Shown here: piece by piece, positions 19,844 to 29,412 of the stretch | Layout of the letters: every line of letters starts with the position of its first letter | Position numbering within the stretch: position 1 is the stretch's first letter | NCBI GenBank assembly: GCA_018697205.1 | Contig: JABHTG010000138.1 | Coordinates: 48,500 to 112,499, forward strand | Source of the DNA: Nitrospina sp. | GTDB lineage: Bacteria; Nitrospinota; Nitrospinia; Nitrospinales; VA-1 | DNA: 64,000 nucleotides | Direction of reading: 5' to 3' | Program-made: the position numbers and the translations under genes | Notes under the pieces: model-generated | What the model saw: only the letters and a program-made list of their open reading frames with translations | What the model was told of the DNA's origin: nothing | Databases searched by the model: none

Positions 19844-20506
19844 ATGAAATCATCAGCTAAATTTTCTTTAACTCTCCTCATTTTTGCTCTATCTGCGACA
19901 GGATTTTTTTTTGATTCTATAAAAGCCCTTGATTTTTTTTCGATAAAAAAAAATATTTCTTTTGATAAAATAATTTCAATAAAGCCTTTAGATGTGAAAG
20001 ATAAACAGGCTTTAGTTGAATCGGGAGCTAGTTCGTTGGGTAGTTTTACTTTTTTTGATACACTTAACGACCCTGCTATGAAAAAATATATTGGGTTGAG
20101 TGGGAATGTCATTTCCGAAAAAGAGAAAGCTCTTCAGAAGCCAAATGTTTTGACTTCAAAAAAAGATAATAGTCTTGACCCTCAGGTAATCTCTGCCATT
20201 CCTAGAAAAATTATCACTCCATCCACAAAAAATCTTTACAGGCAAAGGCAGATTGAGTCATCAGAGCCAGGCTTTGTCCTTCAAGTAGGATCATTTCAAG
20301 ATTTTAATAAGGCAGTTATTCTTAAAAACAAATTAATTAAACGTGACTATACCGTTTATATTACTTCAACTTTAATTGAAAAAAAGGGCTATATATTAAA
20401 TCGAGTTTTTGTGGGTAAGTTCTTGAGAAAAGTAGAAGCTGAAAAGGTAGCTGTTAAGATAAAAGAATCTGAAAAAATTGAACCACTCGTTCGATACTTT
20501 GATTAA
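19844..20506 (+). CDS. SPOR-domain protein
   Basis: C-terminal FVLQVGSFQDFNKAVILKNKLIKRDYTVYI...RVFVGKF. Confidence 0.85.
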   Translation: MKSSAKFSLTLLIFALSATGFFFDSIKALDFFSIKKNISFDKIISIKPLDVKDKQALVESGASSLGSFTFFDTLNDPAMKKYIGLSGNVISEKEKALQKPNVLTSKKDNSLDPQVISAIPRKIITPSTKNLYRQRQIESSEPGFVLQVGSFQDFNKAVILKNKLIKRDYTVYITSTLIEKKGYILNRVFVGKFLRKVEAEKVAVKIKESEKIEPLVRYFD

Positions 20507-20522
20507 AAATAAATAATTAAGT

Positions 20523-21896
20523 TTAGTCTTTTACTTGCCTGCGTTCTTTGTAAACTTGTAGTATCTCTATAGGGTCATCGGCTCTAGATCCTCCGTAAAA
20601 ATTTTCTTTGCTATCATAAACTGGTGCAAAGCGATAGCCTTTAGAGTTATTGTTGTATACAGTTCTTTGAACACTCTCGCCTTTAAATTCAAAAGTTAGA
20701 TTTGATTGTTTCCCTGGTTTTATGATTATTGTTTCAATCTGATTTGGTATAAATGGATGCCAGGCAATTATTTTATATGTGCCAGGTGGAATATTTTTAA
20801 TTGAAAAATTTCCATCTTTATCTGTTATGGCGTAATAAGGGTTTTCGACTATTATTCCATTTGACTGTAAAAACGGATGAAGGTTACATTTGATTAGAAA
20901 GTTTTTAGTATTTTTTTTTACGAAAATATCTCTGGCTTGAGACGTATTCGCATCGACAGGGCGGTGGCTTCTTTGGTCTGCACCTCGAGCATTAAATTCG
21001 TACGCAACAACCTCATGTCTGATAGGGTCAGTATTCTCTAGTAATAGTGTTTCCCCATTACGAGAACTAATGACATATTTGGGAGTATGGCAACGGTTCA
21101 TTACTATTTTTTGAATTTTATTTAGAAAGGGTTTCCCCTTTTGTATATTAACAAGTTTAACTACAGTATCTTTAAGTCCCCGGGATTCTGACACGGTAAA
21201 ATCAAATAAAATACGATTACCTTTCCCATCTGAAATTCGTGTGCAATATTCAATATTTGGAGATGCTATGAGCGGAAAAAATCTTGGGCTGGGTATCTTC
21301 CCAGATAGACTGACCCTCCCTTTGATTGAACCACCATTATTAACTGACATGACTTTATATTTTGGTGGAATAAAGTCAAAAAGTTTTTTAGCTAAATCGT
21401 TGTTACGTGAATAAAGTTGATTGACTTGATTTTCTGCTTTATCTATCTTATTTTGTCTTATATATAACAGTCCAAGATTGTAATCTGCCTTAACATTCCT
21501 AGGGTCCATTTTTAGAGATAGCTTAAGCTCTTGGACTGCTTCTTTAATTAAATTTAACTTGGCAAAAGAAAGCCCTCTGTTATAGCGGAATAGAGAGTGG
21601 TCATACCCGAGCATTATTGCTTTATCAAAAGCAAGTAAGGCTTCTTTATGTTTTTCTAATTGGCTTAGGGCTACACCTAGGTTTGCGTAGGCTAATTTAT
21701 TTAGGGGGTCAAACTGGATAGCCATTCTAAATTCATCAGAGGCCTGTTTCCAATGCTCAGCTCGACTAAGCAGTAAACCATCATCATAATATCGCTGTGA
21801 TTTAAGCTTTGTTTCCTCGCTTGCTACAGCATTGAAAGGGAGTGTTGAAAATAGGATGAACCAAGCCAAACTGCTTTTGATAAAAAAATTAATCAC
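20523..21896 (-). CDS. Exported TPR protein fused to cupredoxin-like and carboxypeptidase-regulatory-like domains
   Basis: Signal peptide, TPRs (AYANLGVALSQLEKHKEALLAFDKAI), then ENTDPIRHEVVAYEF...FLIKCNLHPF and DKDGNFSIKNIPPGTYKIIAWHPF. Confidence 0.75.
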   Translation of the reverse strand: MINFFIKSSLAWFILFSTLPFNAVASEETKLKSQRYYDDGLLLSRAEHWKQASDEFRMAIQFDPLNKLAYANLGVALSQLEKHKEALLAFDKAIMLGYDHSLFRYNRGLSFAKLNLIKEAVQELKLSLKMDPRNVKADYNLGLLYIRQNKIDKAENQVNQLYSRNNDLAKKLFDFIPPKYKVMSVNNGGSIKGRVSLSGKIPSPRFFPLIASPNIEYCTRISDGKGNRILFDFTVSESRGLKDTVVKLVNIQKGKPFLNKIQKIVMNRCHTPKYVISSRNGETLLLENTDPIRHEVVAYEFNARGADQRSHRPVDANTSQARDIFVKKNTKNFLIKCNLHPFLQSNGIIVENPYYAITDKDGNFSIKNIPPGTYKIIAWHPFIPNQIETIIIKPGKQSNLTFEFKGESVQRTVYNNNSKGYRFAPVYDSKENFYGGSRADDPIEILQVYKERRQVKD

Positions 21897-22044
21897 GTGT
21901 AAACAATCCCCCGCCTTATTCTTGATTTATTAAACTTTAATACTATTTTAAATTAACAATCCTTTGAAGTTGTGTCAAATTGAAGACAATGAGAGTATCT
22001 ATATTAGTTTTTGGTATGACACCACTTATAAACTCTAGTAACTA

Positions 22045-23010
22045 ATGGACTACAATCCTTATTTATTCAAACCAAAGGTTTTATTTCGGAATAATTTTTT
22101 TCAAACTGTTATGGGATCGTTTATTTCAGGAAATGCGAGATTACCAGAACGAAAACTTCATAAAGTATTAGTTGGTCAAATAGAAAAATTAATATTGTGT
22201 GAATTGTCCTCGAGCAACCCTGATGCTCCTATAATTCTTATGGCTCATGGTATGGGGGGGTCTTCTGAAGCAGGTTATATGAAACGAATTGCCAGAAAAT
22301 TTTGGATTCGTGGATTTACTGTTTTTATGATGAATCAACGTGGAAGTGGACTTGGTATGGGCTTGAGCGATCGTTTATGGAACGGCGGAAGTAGTGATGA
22401 CTTAGATAATGTGATTAATTATATTTTAAAAATTTACTCAAGTAATTCAATTGATATCGTAGGATTTTCGTTGAGTGGGAATATACTTTTAAAGTATCTT
22501 GGCGAGAAGAGAATTCGATCTAAAAAAATTCGTAGGGCATTTGCAGTTAACCCTCCAATTGATTTAAAAAGAGCGAGCTATATTTTATCAAAAACTAAGA
22601 AATGTTCTTTTTTTAATAATTATTATATGAAGCAGATTCATTTGCAGACAGAGGCCATGGCTGAATGTGTTCCAAATGCATTTAAACCTTCAGTAAAAGC
22701 TAAAACAATACTTGAATTTGATGAGATTTACACTGCGCCTGCGGCAGGTTACAAAGATGTTGATGATTATTATCACAAGTGTAGTGCTAAAGGATATTTG
22801 GATGATATTAATATTCCTACTACTATTCTCTGCGCAATGGATGACCCTTTTGTTGAAGTAAGTATTTTTAAATCGACTCGCATGAGTAGTGCTATTGAGC
22901 TAAATACTCCTGAGCGGGGAGGGCACATGGGATATCTTTCAAGGAGACTCACTCCTTGGGGTGATCACAGGTGGATGGACTTTATGGTCGTTGATTGGTC
23001 AGATATATAA
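22045..23010 (+). CDS. Alpha/beta hydrolase, YheT-like
   Basis: ILMAHGMGGSSEAGYMKRIARKFWIRGFTVFMMNQRGSG...IVGFSLSGNILLKYLGE...PERGGHMGYL. Confidence 0.85.
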   Translation: MDYNPYLFKPKVLFRNNFFQTVMGSFISGNARLPERKLHKVLVGQIEKLILCELSSSNPDAPIILMAHGMGGSSEAGYMKRIARKFWIRGFTVFMMNQRGSGLGMGLSDRLWNGGSSDDLDNVINYILKIYSSNSIDIVGFSLSGNILLKYLGEKRIRSKKIRRAFAVNPPIDLKRASYILSKTKKCSFFNNYYMKQIHLQTEAMAECVPNAFKPSVKAKTILEFDEIYTAPAAGYKDVDDYYHKCSAKGYLDDINIPTTILCAMDDPFVEVSIFKSTRMSSAIELNTPERGGHMGYLSRRLTPWGDHRWMDFMVVDWSDI

Positions 23011-23178
23011 TAAAAGGAGTGGTGTAAGTACTTGATTTAGTTTTTCTGTTTGAGGATGATTTTAAAGATGTGATTTTGAGTATTAGTGCATATAAAAAAA
23101 CTACTTTTTTGTTTGTTTTTTTACTATTAGGCCGATATTTTTATAATTATTTGTGTTTAATTTAGATTAAATATAAAG

Positions 23179-24468
23179 ATGGAACTTTTTCCAGAATTCC
23201 AAGATAAGAAAAATGACATAAAACCTGCACCACTTGCTGACCGAATGCGTCCTCGCAAAATAAAAGACTTTCTTGGCCAGGAAAATATTTTTGGTGAAGG
23301 AAAACCATTGCGAACACTTATTAGAGTAAAATCAAATTTTTCATTTATATTATGGGGGCCACCGGGATCGGGTAAGACAACAATTGCTCGTCTTGCTGCA
23401 AATATATCAGAAAACGAATTTTATGAGATAAGTGCCGTAAATGCTGGTGTAGCTGAAATTCGAAAGGTTATCCATCAGGCAAAAAAATCATGGAGCCTCT
23501 CTAGGAAAAGCTCGACTCTTTTCATTGATGAAATTCACAGACTGAATAAATCTCAACAGGATTCTGTTTTACCTCATATTGAAAATGGAACTATTCGCCT
23601 TATTGGTTCTACTACCGAAAATCCATCTTTCGAGGTAATCCCCTCTTTGAGTTCTAGATGCCAGGTATTTCGTTTGGAGTCACTTTCTCAAAAAGATATG
23701 AGGGCTTTGTTAGAGCGTGGGTTGGTTGATAAGGAAAGTGGTTTAGGAAATGATTTGTTTAAAATTGATTCTGATGCCAAAAATCTAATTATATCTTATG
23801 CAAATGGAGACGCACGCAAGGCACTTAATTTGTTAGAAGCGGCCCGTGATTTTTCCTGTTCTATTGAAAAGGAACCTCGGTTAGTTAGTGCTCAAGATAT
23901 TAAAGCGTTAATTCAATCAGTTGCTATTTTGTATGACAAAGATGGTAATGAACATTATGATCATGCTTCAGCTTTTCAAAAAAGTTTGCGGGGATCTGAT
24001 CCGGACGCAGCGATTTACTGGCTAGCAAAAATGATTAGCGGAGGTGAGAATCCACGTTTTATTTATCGAAGATTAATTGTAACTGCTGCAGAAGATATTG
24101 GGAATGCAGACCCAATGGCTCTTGTTATTGCTAATACCGCTGCAGATTCGTGTGAAAAACTCGGATGGCCCGAAGCAAGAATTCCTTTAGCACAAGCGGT
24201 GATTTATATAGCGCAGGCTCCAAAAGATAACTCGGCGATTGTTGCTATTGATGAAGCTTTGAATGATATTCAACATAAAGGAAAATCTTTTCCCGTGCCA
24301 GACCACCTTAAGGATACTCATTATAGCGATGCGAAAGCTAAATATGGTTACGGTAAGGAGTATAAATATCCTCATGATTTCCCTAAAAGCAAGGTAGCAC
24401 AAGATTATTTACCCGATGCTTTAAAGGGAACCCAATATGTTTTTTTTAATCCAAAAAATAAAACTTAG
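23179..24468 (+). CDS. rarA: Replication-associated recombination protein A (RarA/MgsA)
   Basis: LADRMRPRKIKDFLGQENIFGEGKPLR...WGPPGSGKTTIARL...FIDEIHRLNKSQQDSVLPHIENGTIRLIGSTTENPSFEV. Confidence 0.95.
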   Translation: MELFPEFQDKKNDIKPAPLADRMRPRKIKDFLGQENIFGEGKPLRTLIRVKSNFSFILWGPPGSGKTTIARLAANISENEFYEISAVNAGVAEIRKVIHQAKKSWSLSRKSSTLFIDEIHRLNKSQQDSVLPHIENGTIRLIGSTTENPSFEVIPSLSSRCQVFRLESLSQKDMRALLERGLVDKESGLGNDLFKIDSDAKNLIISYANGDARKALNLLEAARDFSCSIEKEPRLVSAQDIKALIQSVAILYDKDGNEHYDHASAFQKSLRGSDPDAAIYWLAKMISGGENPRFIYRRLIVTAAEDIGNADPMALVIANTAADSCEKLGWPEARIPLAQAVIYIAQAPKDNSAIVAIDEALNDIQHKGKSFPVPDHLKDTHYSDAKAKYGYGKEYKYPHDFPKSKVAQDYLPDALKGTQYVFFNPKNKT

Positions 24469-24541
24469 ACTGTTGGTAAACTTGCGATATTATTTATTTT
24501 AGGTTAAAAACATTCTTTTAGGAAACATCTTTGATTTTACT

Positions 24542-24994
24542 ATGAGCATAACAAAAATTCATACTGCTGAAGATATTTTTAAAGGTCGATTAAGAGGCAA
24601 CCAATTAATGGCTAGTGGGATTCCTCTAACCTTTGAATCGGCTCGTTATTTATGGTCTTCGCCAAAAATGGTTGATGTTACTTGGTTGGATTTAGCAGAT
24701 AACCAATTAGGAGATACTGGTTTGATTGAGTTGTCCGAGTGCGAATTACTAAAAAATGTTCAATATTTAAACCTAAACCAAAATGGTATTACAGATGAAG
24801 GATTGACTAGTCTTTCTAAATCAAAGATTCTCACTAAACTTAAACGCCTTCATCTTAAAAAAAACTTACTTACAGGTCCAGGTATTGTGGATTTGTATAA
24901 TTCAGAAACTCTAAATGAACTTTCTACGTTTCAGATCCATGATGGTTGGACTTGCAAGAAAATGGATGGATGGCGATATAACCCTCAAGGTTGA
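24542..24994 (+). CDS. Leucine-rich-repeat protein
   Basis: WLDLADNQLGDTGLIELSECELLKNVQYLNLNQNGITDEGLTSL. Confidence 0.8.
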   Translation: MSITKIHTAEDIFKGRLRGNQLMASGIPLTFESARYLWSSPKMVDVTWLDLADNQLGDTGLIELSECELLKNVQYLNLNQNGITDEGLTSLSKSKILTKLKRLHLKKNLLTGPGIVDLYNSETLNELSTFQIHDGWTCKKMDGWRYNPQG

Positions 24995-24997
24995 TCT

Positions 24998-26233
24998 ATG
25001 CAGGAAAATGATGGCCCTTGCCAAATTCATGTTCAAATTTCAAGCACTGATCGGCCGGGGATATTAGCCGAAGCTTTAGAATCTATAGTTGCCTTTAACT
25101 GGGATGTTCTTGATATTAAGCAATTTGTTTTTAATGGGTTGCTTAATTTGTCGTTATTACTTGGCAGTAATAAGTCTAATTCTCTTCAGAAGTTGAAATT
25201 AGTATTAGATGAATGGGCAATAAAAAATCAAGTAACTTTGCAGATATTTCCTTGGGAAAAAGAACTTCGACCAGAAATTCCCTATAAATACCGTTCTGTA
25301 GTTACCTTGCTTGGCCCAAATCTTTCCTCAGGTGTTTTTCTTTCACTTTCTAAAACATTTTCTAGTCGCGATATTAATATTCTTCGTATCGAACAATTGG
25401 ATTATAGTGACCACCATGTTGTAGAGGTAGTTATAGGAAGCAAAGAAGACCACTCAACTGTAGATATCTTAAATGCTTTAGTTCAGTTTAAGGAAAAATT
25501 TTCTGTAGATATTGCAGTACAAGAAGACACGATGTTTCGGCGTAATAAAAGGTTAATCATATTCGATGCAGATATGACGTTTGTGCAGTGTGAAATAATA
25601 GATGAACTCGGTAAGTTGGCAGGTGTTGGTGATCGTATGGAAGAAATTACAAAACGGACTATGAATGGAGAACTCGATTTTAAGCTTGCTCTTTGTGAAC
25701 GTGTTAAGCTTCTTGCGGGGCTTTCAATTCTTAAATTAGAGGAACTATATAAGCGGATTCCTATTACCCCTGGTGCAGAGGATATTGTTCGTATTTTACA
25801 ATATCTAGGTTACCGCATCGGCATTGTAAGTGGCGGGTTTGATTTTTTCATAGACCGTATTAAAAATATTTATAAGCTTGACTATGGAATTTCTAATCAA
25901 CTTGAAATTGTAGATGGTGTGCTTACGGGTCGAGTTGTTGGAGATATTATAGATGCACGTGCTAAAGAACGTGCACTTATAACAATTGCAAATCAGGAAG
26001 GGTTTTCTTTAAAACAAGTTGTTGCCGTTGGGGATGGAGCTAATGATATTCATATGTTAGCTAAGGCAGGGCTTGGTATCGCATTTAATGCTAAATCTAT
26101 CGTTCAGAAGCATGCTAATGCTGGAATTAATCAGTCTAATCTTGAGCTTATTCTATATTTTCTGGGTATCAGTGGTAAGGAACTTCAGGAACTTCGTGAC
26201 TTATCCAAAGCACCTCCCAAATCTTCTTGGTAA
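24998..26233 (+). CDS. serB: Phosphoserine phosphatase with N-terminal ACT domains
   Basis: ACT-like N-terminus (STDRPGILAEALESI), HAD motif FDADMTFVQCEIIDELGKLAGVGDRMEEIT and GDGANDIHMLAKAGLGIAFNAK. Confidence 0.93.
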   Translation: MQENDGPCQIHVQISSTDRPGILAEALESIVAFNWDVLDIKQFVFNGLLNLSLLLGSNKSNSLQKLKLVLDEWAIKNQVTLQIFPWEKELRPEIPYKYRSVVTLLGPNLSSGVFLSLSKTFSSRDINILRIEQLDYSDHHVVEVVIGSKEDHSTVDILNALVQFKEKFSVDIAVQEDTMFRRNKRLIIFDADMTFVQCEIIDELGKLAGVGDRMEEITKRTMNGELDFKLALCERVKLLAGLSILKLEELYKRIPITPGAEDIVRILQYLGYRIGIVSGGFDFFIDRIKNIYKLDYGISNQLEIVDGVLTGRVVGDIIDARAKERALITIANQEGFSLKQVVAVGDGANDIHMLAKAGLGIAFNAKSIVQKHANAGINQSNLELILYFLGISGKELQELRDLSKAPPKSSW

Positions 26234-26493
26234 ATAACTATTACTCCCCATTTTAATCATCTCCCTTTTTAGATTGTCCATTAGGTAATTACTTATACGA
26301 ACCCCCCTTTTAACCTTATTTTTCTACATTTTAATTATCAATATTTTTTTCTCAATATAAATATCTAAACTTTGCCTAATCTTTAATTGATAATACATTT
26401 GACAATTAATTCATTAAATAGTAAATTATTAACAATTATCGTAGTAATTCAATTGTTTGTTAATACTAAAATTTATTTATTTAAGGTGAAAAA

Positions 26494-27030
26494 ATGGATG
26501 TTGATAAAAGTGCAGTAATTTTAGTCGGTCATGGTGGAATACCGAGTGATTTGCCAAGTGGAATTGTTGAAAAATTTATGAGGTTGCATAAATCAAGGAT
26601 TAAAGCTGGCACGGAGATTACTAGTGAAGAGATAGAACTTGATAACACTATTCGTAAATGGGAAAGAACCCCAGAGACAGATCCTTATAAGTCTGGGCTG
26701 GAAGATTTGGCAACTCATATGGAGCCTCTTTTGAAAAACTTTATTTTAAAAACTGCTTATAACGAATTTTGTTACCCGACAATAGAACAAGCCATTGAAG
26801 AGTTAGCTTCAACAAATAATGTATCAAAAATAATTCTGGTGACAACGATGATAACTAGAGGGGGATCACACTCAGAGCAAGAAATCCCGGAAGAGTTAGA
26901 AGAGTTACGAAAAAAATATAATAAAATAGAGATTCAGTATGCATGGCCATTCGATATAGATACTTTTGCATTATTTATGTCAACGCATGTCAAAATCCAT
27001 GATCATTTAACGGTAGTCGATAGTAAGTAG
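26494..27030 (+). CDS. CbiX/sirohydrochlorin-chelatase-like protein
   Basis: VILVGHGGIPSDLP...KIILVTTMITRGGSHSEQEIPEELEEL. Confidence 0.75.
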   Translation: MDVDKSAVILVGHGGIPSDLPSGIVEKFMRLHKSRIKAGTEITSEEIELDNTIRKWERTPETDPYKSGLEDLATHMEPLLKNFILKTAYNEFCYPTIEQAIEELASTNNVSKIILVTTMITRGGSHSEQEIPEELEELRKKYNKIEIQYAWPFDIDTFALFMSTHVKIHDHLTVVDSK

Positions 27031-27053
27031 TATTGTAAATAATTAATTTAATT

Positions 27054-27575
27054 ATGAATTTAGTTAAAATGCATAATTCGATTTTTTTTAAACCAATTAG
27101 TTTTATGAAAAGTGGTTTTTTATTTTTCACTTTTCTCATAATAATTTTTGTCAATCCTGTTTTAGCTTTAGATTGGAACGATGATGATTGGGTTCAAGGA
27201 GGCTGTCCTCCGGATATTTTTGGGACATGGGTTTCTAACGATGTTGACCAAGAAAATATAAAAACTTTAAAAATTAATCATAACAGAATTAGGATTTCTA
27301 ATAGCTTATCTCTTGATGAAGATTACTCTTTCGATAAAAATGATTTGGTATTAGGTAAAAAATTTATAGAGATTAATCTTACGTCTGGTTTAAATCATAA
27401 TGAAAATAGTTTCTATTTAAAAATACGGCCACATTTGATTGTGTTAGCTAATAATTTTGATCTTATGAATTCACCTACTACTAGTTGTTTTATTAAAGTA
27501 TTTAAGTTTAAGTCAAAAGAAAACTCTAAGTTTGGCAGGTATTTTGATTGGGAAATATATAAATTAAAAAAATAG
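27054..27575 (+). CDS. Exported hypothetical protein
   Basis: Signal peptide-like N-terminus FLFFTFLIIIFVNPVLALDW. Confidence 0.6.
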   Translation: MNLVKMHNSIFFKPISFMKSGFLFFTFLIIIFVNPVLALDWNDDDWVQGGCPPDIFGTWVSNDVDQENIKTLKINHNRIRISNSLSLDEDYSFDKNDLVLGKKFIEINLTSGLNHNENSFYLKIRPHLIVLANNFDLMNSPTTSCFIKVFKFKSKENSKFGRYFDWEIYKLKK

Positions 27576-27666
27576 GTAGCTTATGGTCAACTTTATAGAT
27601 TTTTAAAAAATATTCGTGTCATTTAAATGTGATTAACAAATTGTGAATTATTTTTTAAAAAGAAAT

Positions 27667-27748
27667 GGGGAACTTAGGTGGGGCCTGGGGGCCCATTTAG
27701 TTTAAAGCCTTCTGTCAGGCATCTCAAAACTAAGCACCTATGTTCCCT
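27667..27748 (+). ncRNA. Candidate structured RNA element E1 (three-way junction)
   Basis: P1 GGGAACTTAGGTG/CACCTATGTTCCC (one mismatch), P2 GGGCC-TGGG-GGCCC, P3 TTAGTTT...GCCT-tctgtc-AGGC...AAACTAA. Confidence 0.5.
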
Positions 27749-27790
27749 TGGTTTTCATTTTTGTTATTTTTTTTATTTTAGTTTAAGGTT

Positions 27791-28258
27791 ATGAAAAAAA
27801 AATACTTAGTAATTATTCTCTTTTTAATTTTAGTTGGTGCTGTTTCATTTAATAAAAATACTAAGACTGCTAAGACTCCAAATGACTATGTATCGTTAGG
27901 AAATAATAAGGGTATAAAAGGAGATCACTTTGGAGCTAGTAAAGCTTTTAAAGCAGCTATAGATATAGACCCTTACTATATTCCTGCCTACTTGGGACTT
28001 GGCATTTCCTACGGAAATTTGGGAAAGAATGAAGATGCAATTCAAGTCCTAATGCAAGGAATTAATTTGGATAAGAGTTATGACTATGTTCCTCAAATGC
28101 AAATGAGTATTGCTTCTATTACCTACGAAAAAATCAATGATGCAAAATTGGCAGTCACATTTTTAAAAAAAGCTCTACAGAATTATACAGACCAGGGAAA
28201 TTATGCTGGTGTAATAATGGCTGCAGAGAAGATAAAACAATTTGCTCCAGTTTCTTAA
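27791..28258 (+). CDS. TPR protein with N-terminal hydrophobic anchor
   Basis: TPR-like GDHFGASKAFKAAIDIDPYYIPAYLGLGISYGNLGKNEDAIQVL. Confidence 0.8.
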   Translation: MKKKYLVIILFLILVGAVSFNKNTKTAKTPNDYVSLGNNKGIKGDHFGASKAFKAAIDIDPYYIPAYLGLGISYGNLGKNEDAIQVLMQGINLDKSYDYVPQMQMSIASITYEKINDAKLAVTFLKKALQNYTDQGNYAGVIMAAEKIKQFAPVS

Positions 28259-28313
28259 CATACTTTTGTTTCTTGTAATAATTAGTCTTAAGTAGTTAGA
28301 GAGATTATCAATT

Positions 28314-28856
28314 ATGTTTAGGCTTGTTAGTTTAAGTTTTTTGCTTGTTGGTATCTGCCAGTTTTTTTATGCTTGTGCCACCATTCCTGCTAGAGAAGAT
28401 CCCCCTCTTCAGGTTGTTAACAAAGTGGACATTAATAAATACCTTGGTAAATGGTATGAAATTGCGCGATATCCCAATTGGTTTCAGGAAAATTGTTATG
28501 GGGTGACTGCCGAATATGAATTTGTTAATGATAGCGTGATAAAGGTAGTTAATAAGTGTAGGGATAGGCTCTTAAATGGGGAAATAAGAGAAGCTGTAGG
28601 AACAGCTCACATAACGGATTCTTCTAATAATGCAAAGCTTAAAGTAACATTTCATTGGCCATTTTATGGAGATTATTGGATTATTGATCTAGGTGAAGAT
28701 TATGAATATGTAGTAGTGAGTGAACCAAAACGACAGTACCTTTGGATTCTAAGTAGAAAACCAAGTATGGAGACTCCTAAATACAATAAAATCTTAGAAT
28801 CTCTTGCAAAACGAAACTTTGACATCGCTTTACTAAGTCTTACACCTCTAACGTGA
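28314..28856 (+). CDS. blc: Outer-membrane lipocalin
   Basis: Lipobox FFYAC; DINKYLGKWYEIARYPNWFQENC...YWIIDLGEDYEYVVVSEPKRQYLWILSRKP. Confidence 0.92.
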   Translation: MFRLVSLSFLLVGICQFFYACATIPAREDPPLQVVNKVDINKYLGKWYEIARYPNWFQENCYGVTAEYEFVNDSVIKVVNKCRDRLLNGEIREAVGTAHITDSSNNAKLKVTFHWPFYGDYWIIDLGEDYEYVVVSEPKRQYLWILSRKPSMETPKYNKILESLAKRNFDIALLSLTPLT

Positions 28857-28907
28857 GGAATATGTATTTTTTTATTTTTTTGAAGCCTGAAGAAATTTTA
28901 TGACATA

Positions 28908-28994
28908 ACGAAACTCCGGATAACGGCCTGGTGGCTTTCTATTTCTTTTGATACTTCCCTAAGGTTTTATCAGACTGGATAGCCGGAGTTTTGT
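28908..28994 (+). ncRNA. Candidate structured RNA element E2 (three-way junction)
   Basis: P1 ACGAAACTCCGG/CCGGAGTTTTGT (one wobble), P2 GGCC-TGGT-GGCT, P3 CTAT..TGATA/TATCA..ATAG. Confidence 0.45.
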
Positions 28995-29053
28995 ATTTCA
29001 TTTTTTATAGGTTATATTTGTAATATGTTAATTAATGAAAATTTTTTTTAAAT

Positions 29054-29374
29054 TTGTTAACGCTAAAATTTATTATGTATTCTAAAATAAATAATCAATA
29101 TGCAGTGTTGTGCTATTCAAAAAATGCTGCTGATTGCTACCAAAAAGGAGAGTATTTTGATACTGAAGAAGAAGCAAAAGATTGGGTAGAAAATGAGTGC
29201 TGGATTTTTTCAGGAGAGGGGTGGATTTGCCTTAATTGTCATGACGCGTTTATGGGTAGTCTTACTTCACATCGTAAAAAACAGGGGAATGGACTTGATG
29301 GTGTTGATGGAAATATAGAGGCACATGACGGTTTAGATAATGATTTAGAGACAGGAATTGATATCGTAAGATAA
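29054..29374 (+). CDS. Hypothetical Cys-containing protein
   Basis: Cysteines in ENECWIFSGEGWICLNCHDAFMGS; no family recognised. Confidence 0.55.
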   Translation: MLTLKFIMYSKINNQYAVLCYSKNAADCYQKGEYFDTEEEAKDWVENECWIFSGEGWICLNCHDAFMGSLTSHRKKQGNGLDGVDGNIEAHDGLDNDLETGIDIVR

Positions 29375-29412
29375 AAATATATATTCTTTGCTATCTACCA
29401 AGGGGTTTTTTT

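Noticed and set aside
28925-28936. GGCCTGGTGGC resembling the start of 5S rRNA
   Set aside because: No other 5S segments follow; the match is only one short hairpin, and no rRNA genes flank it.
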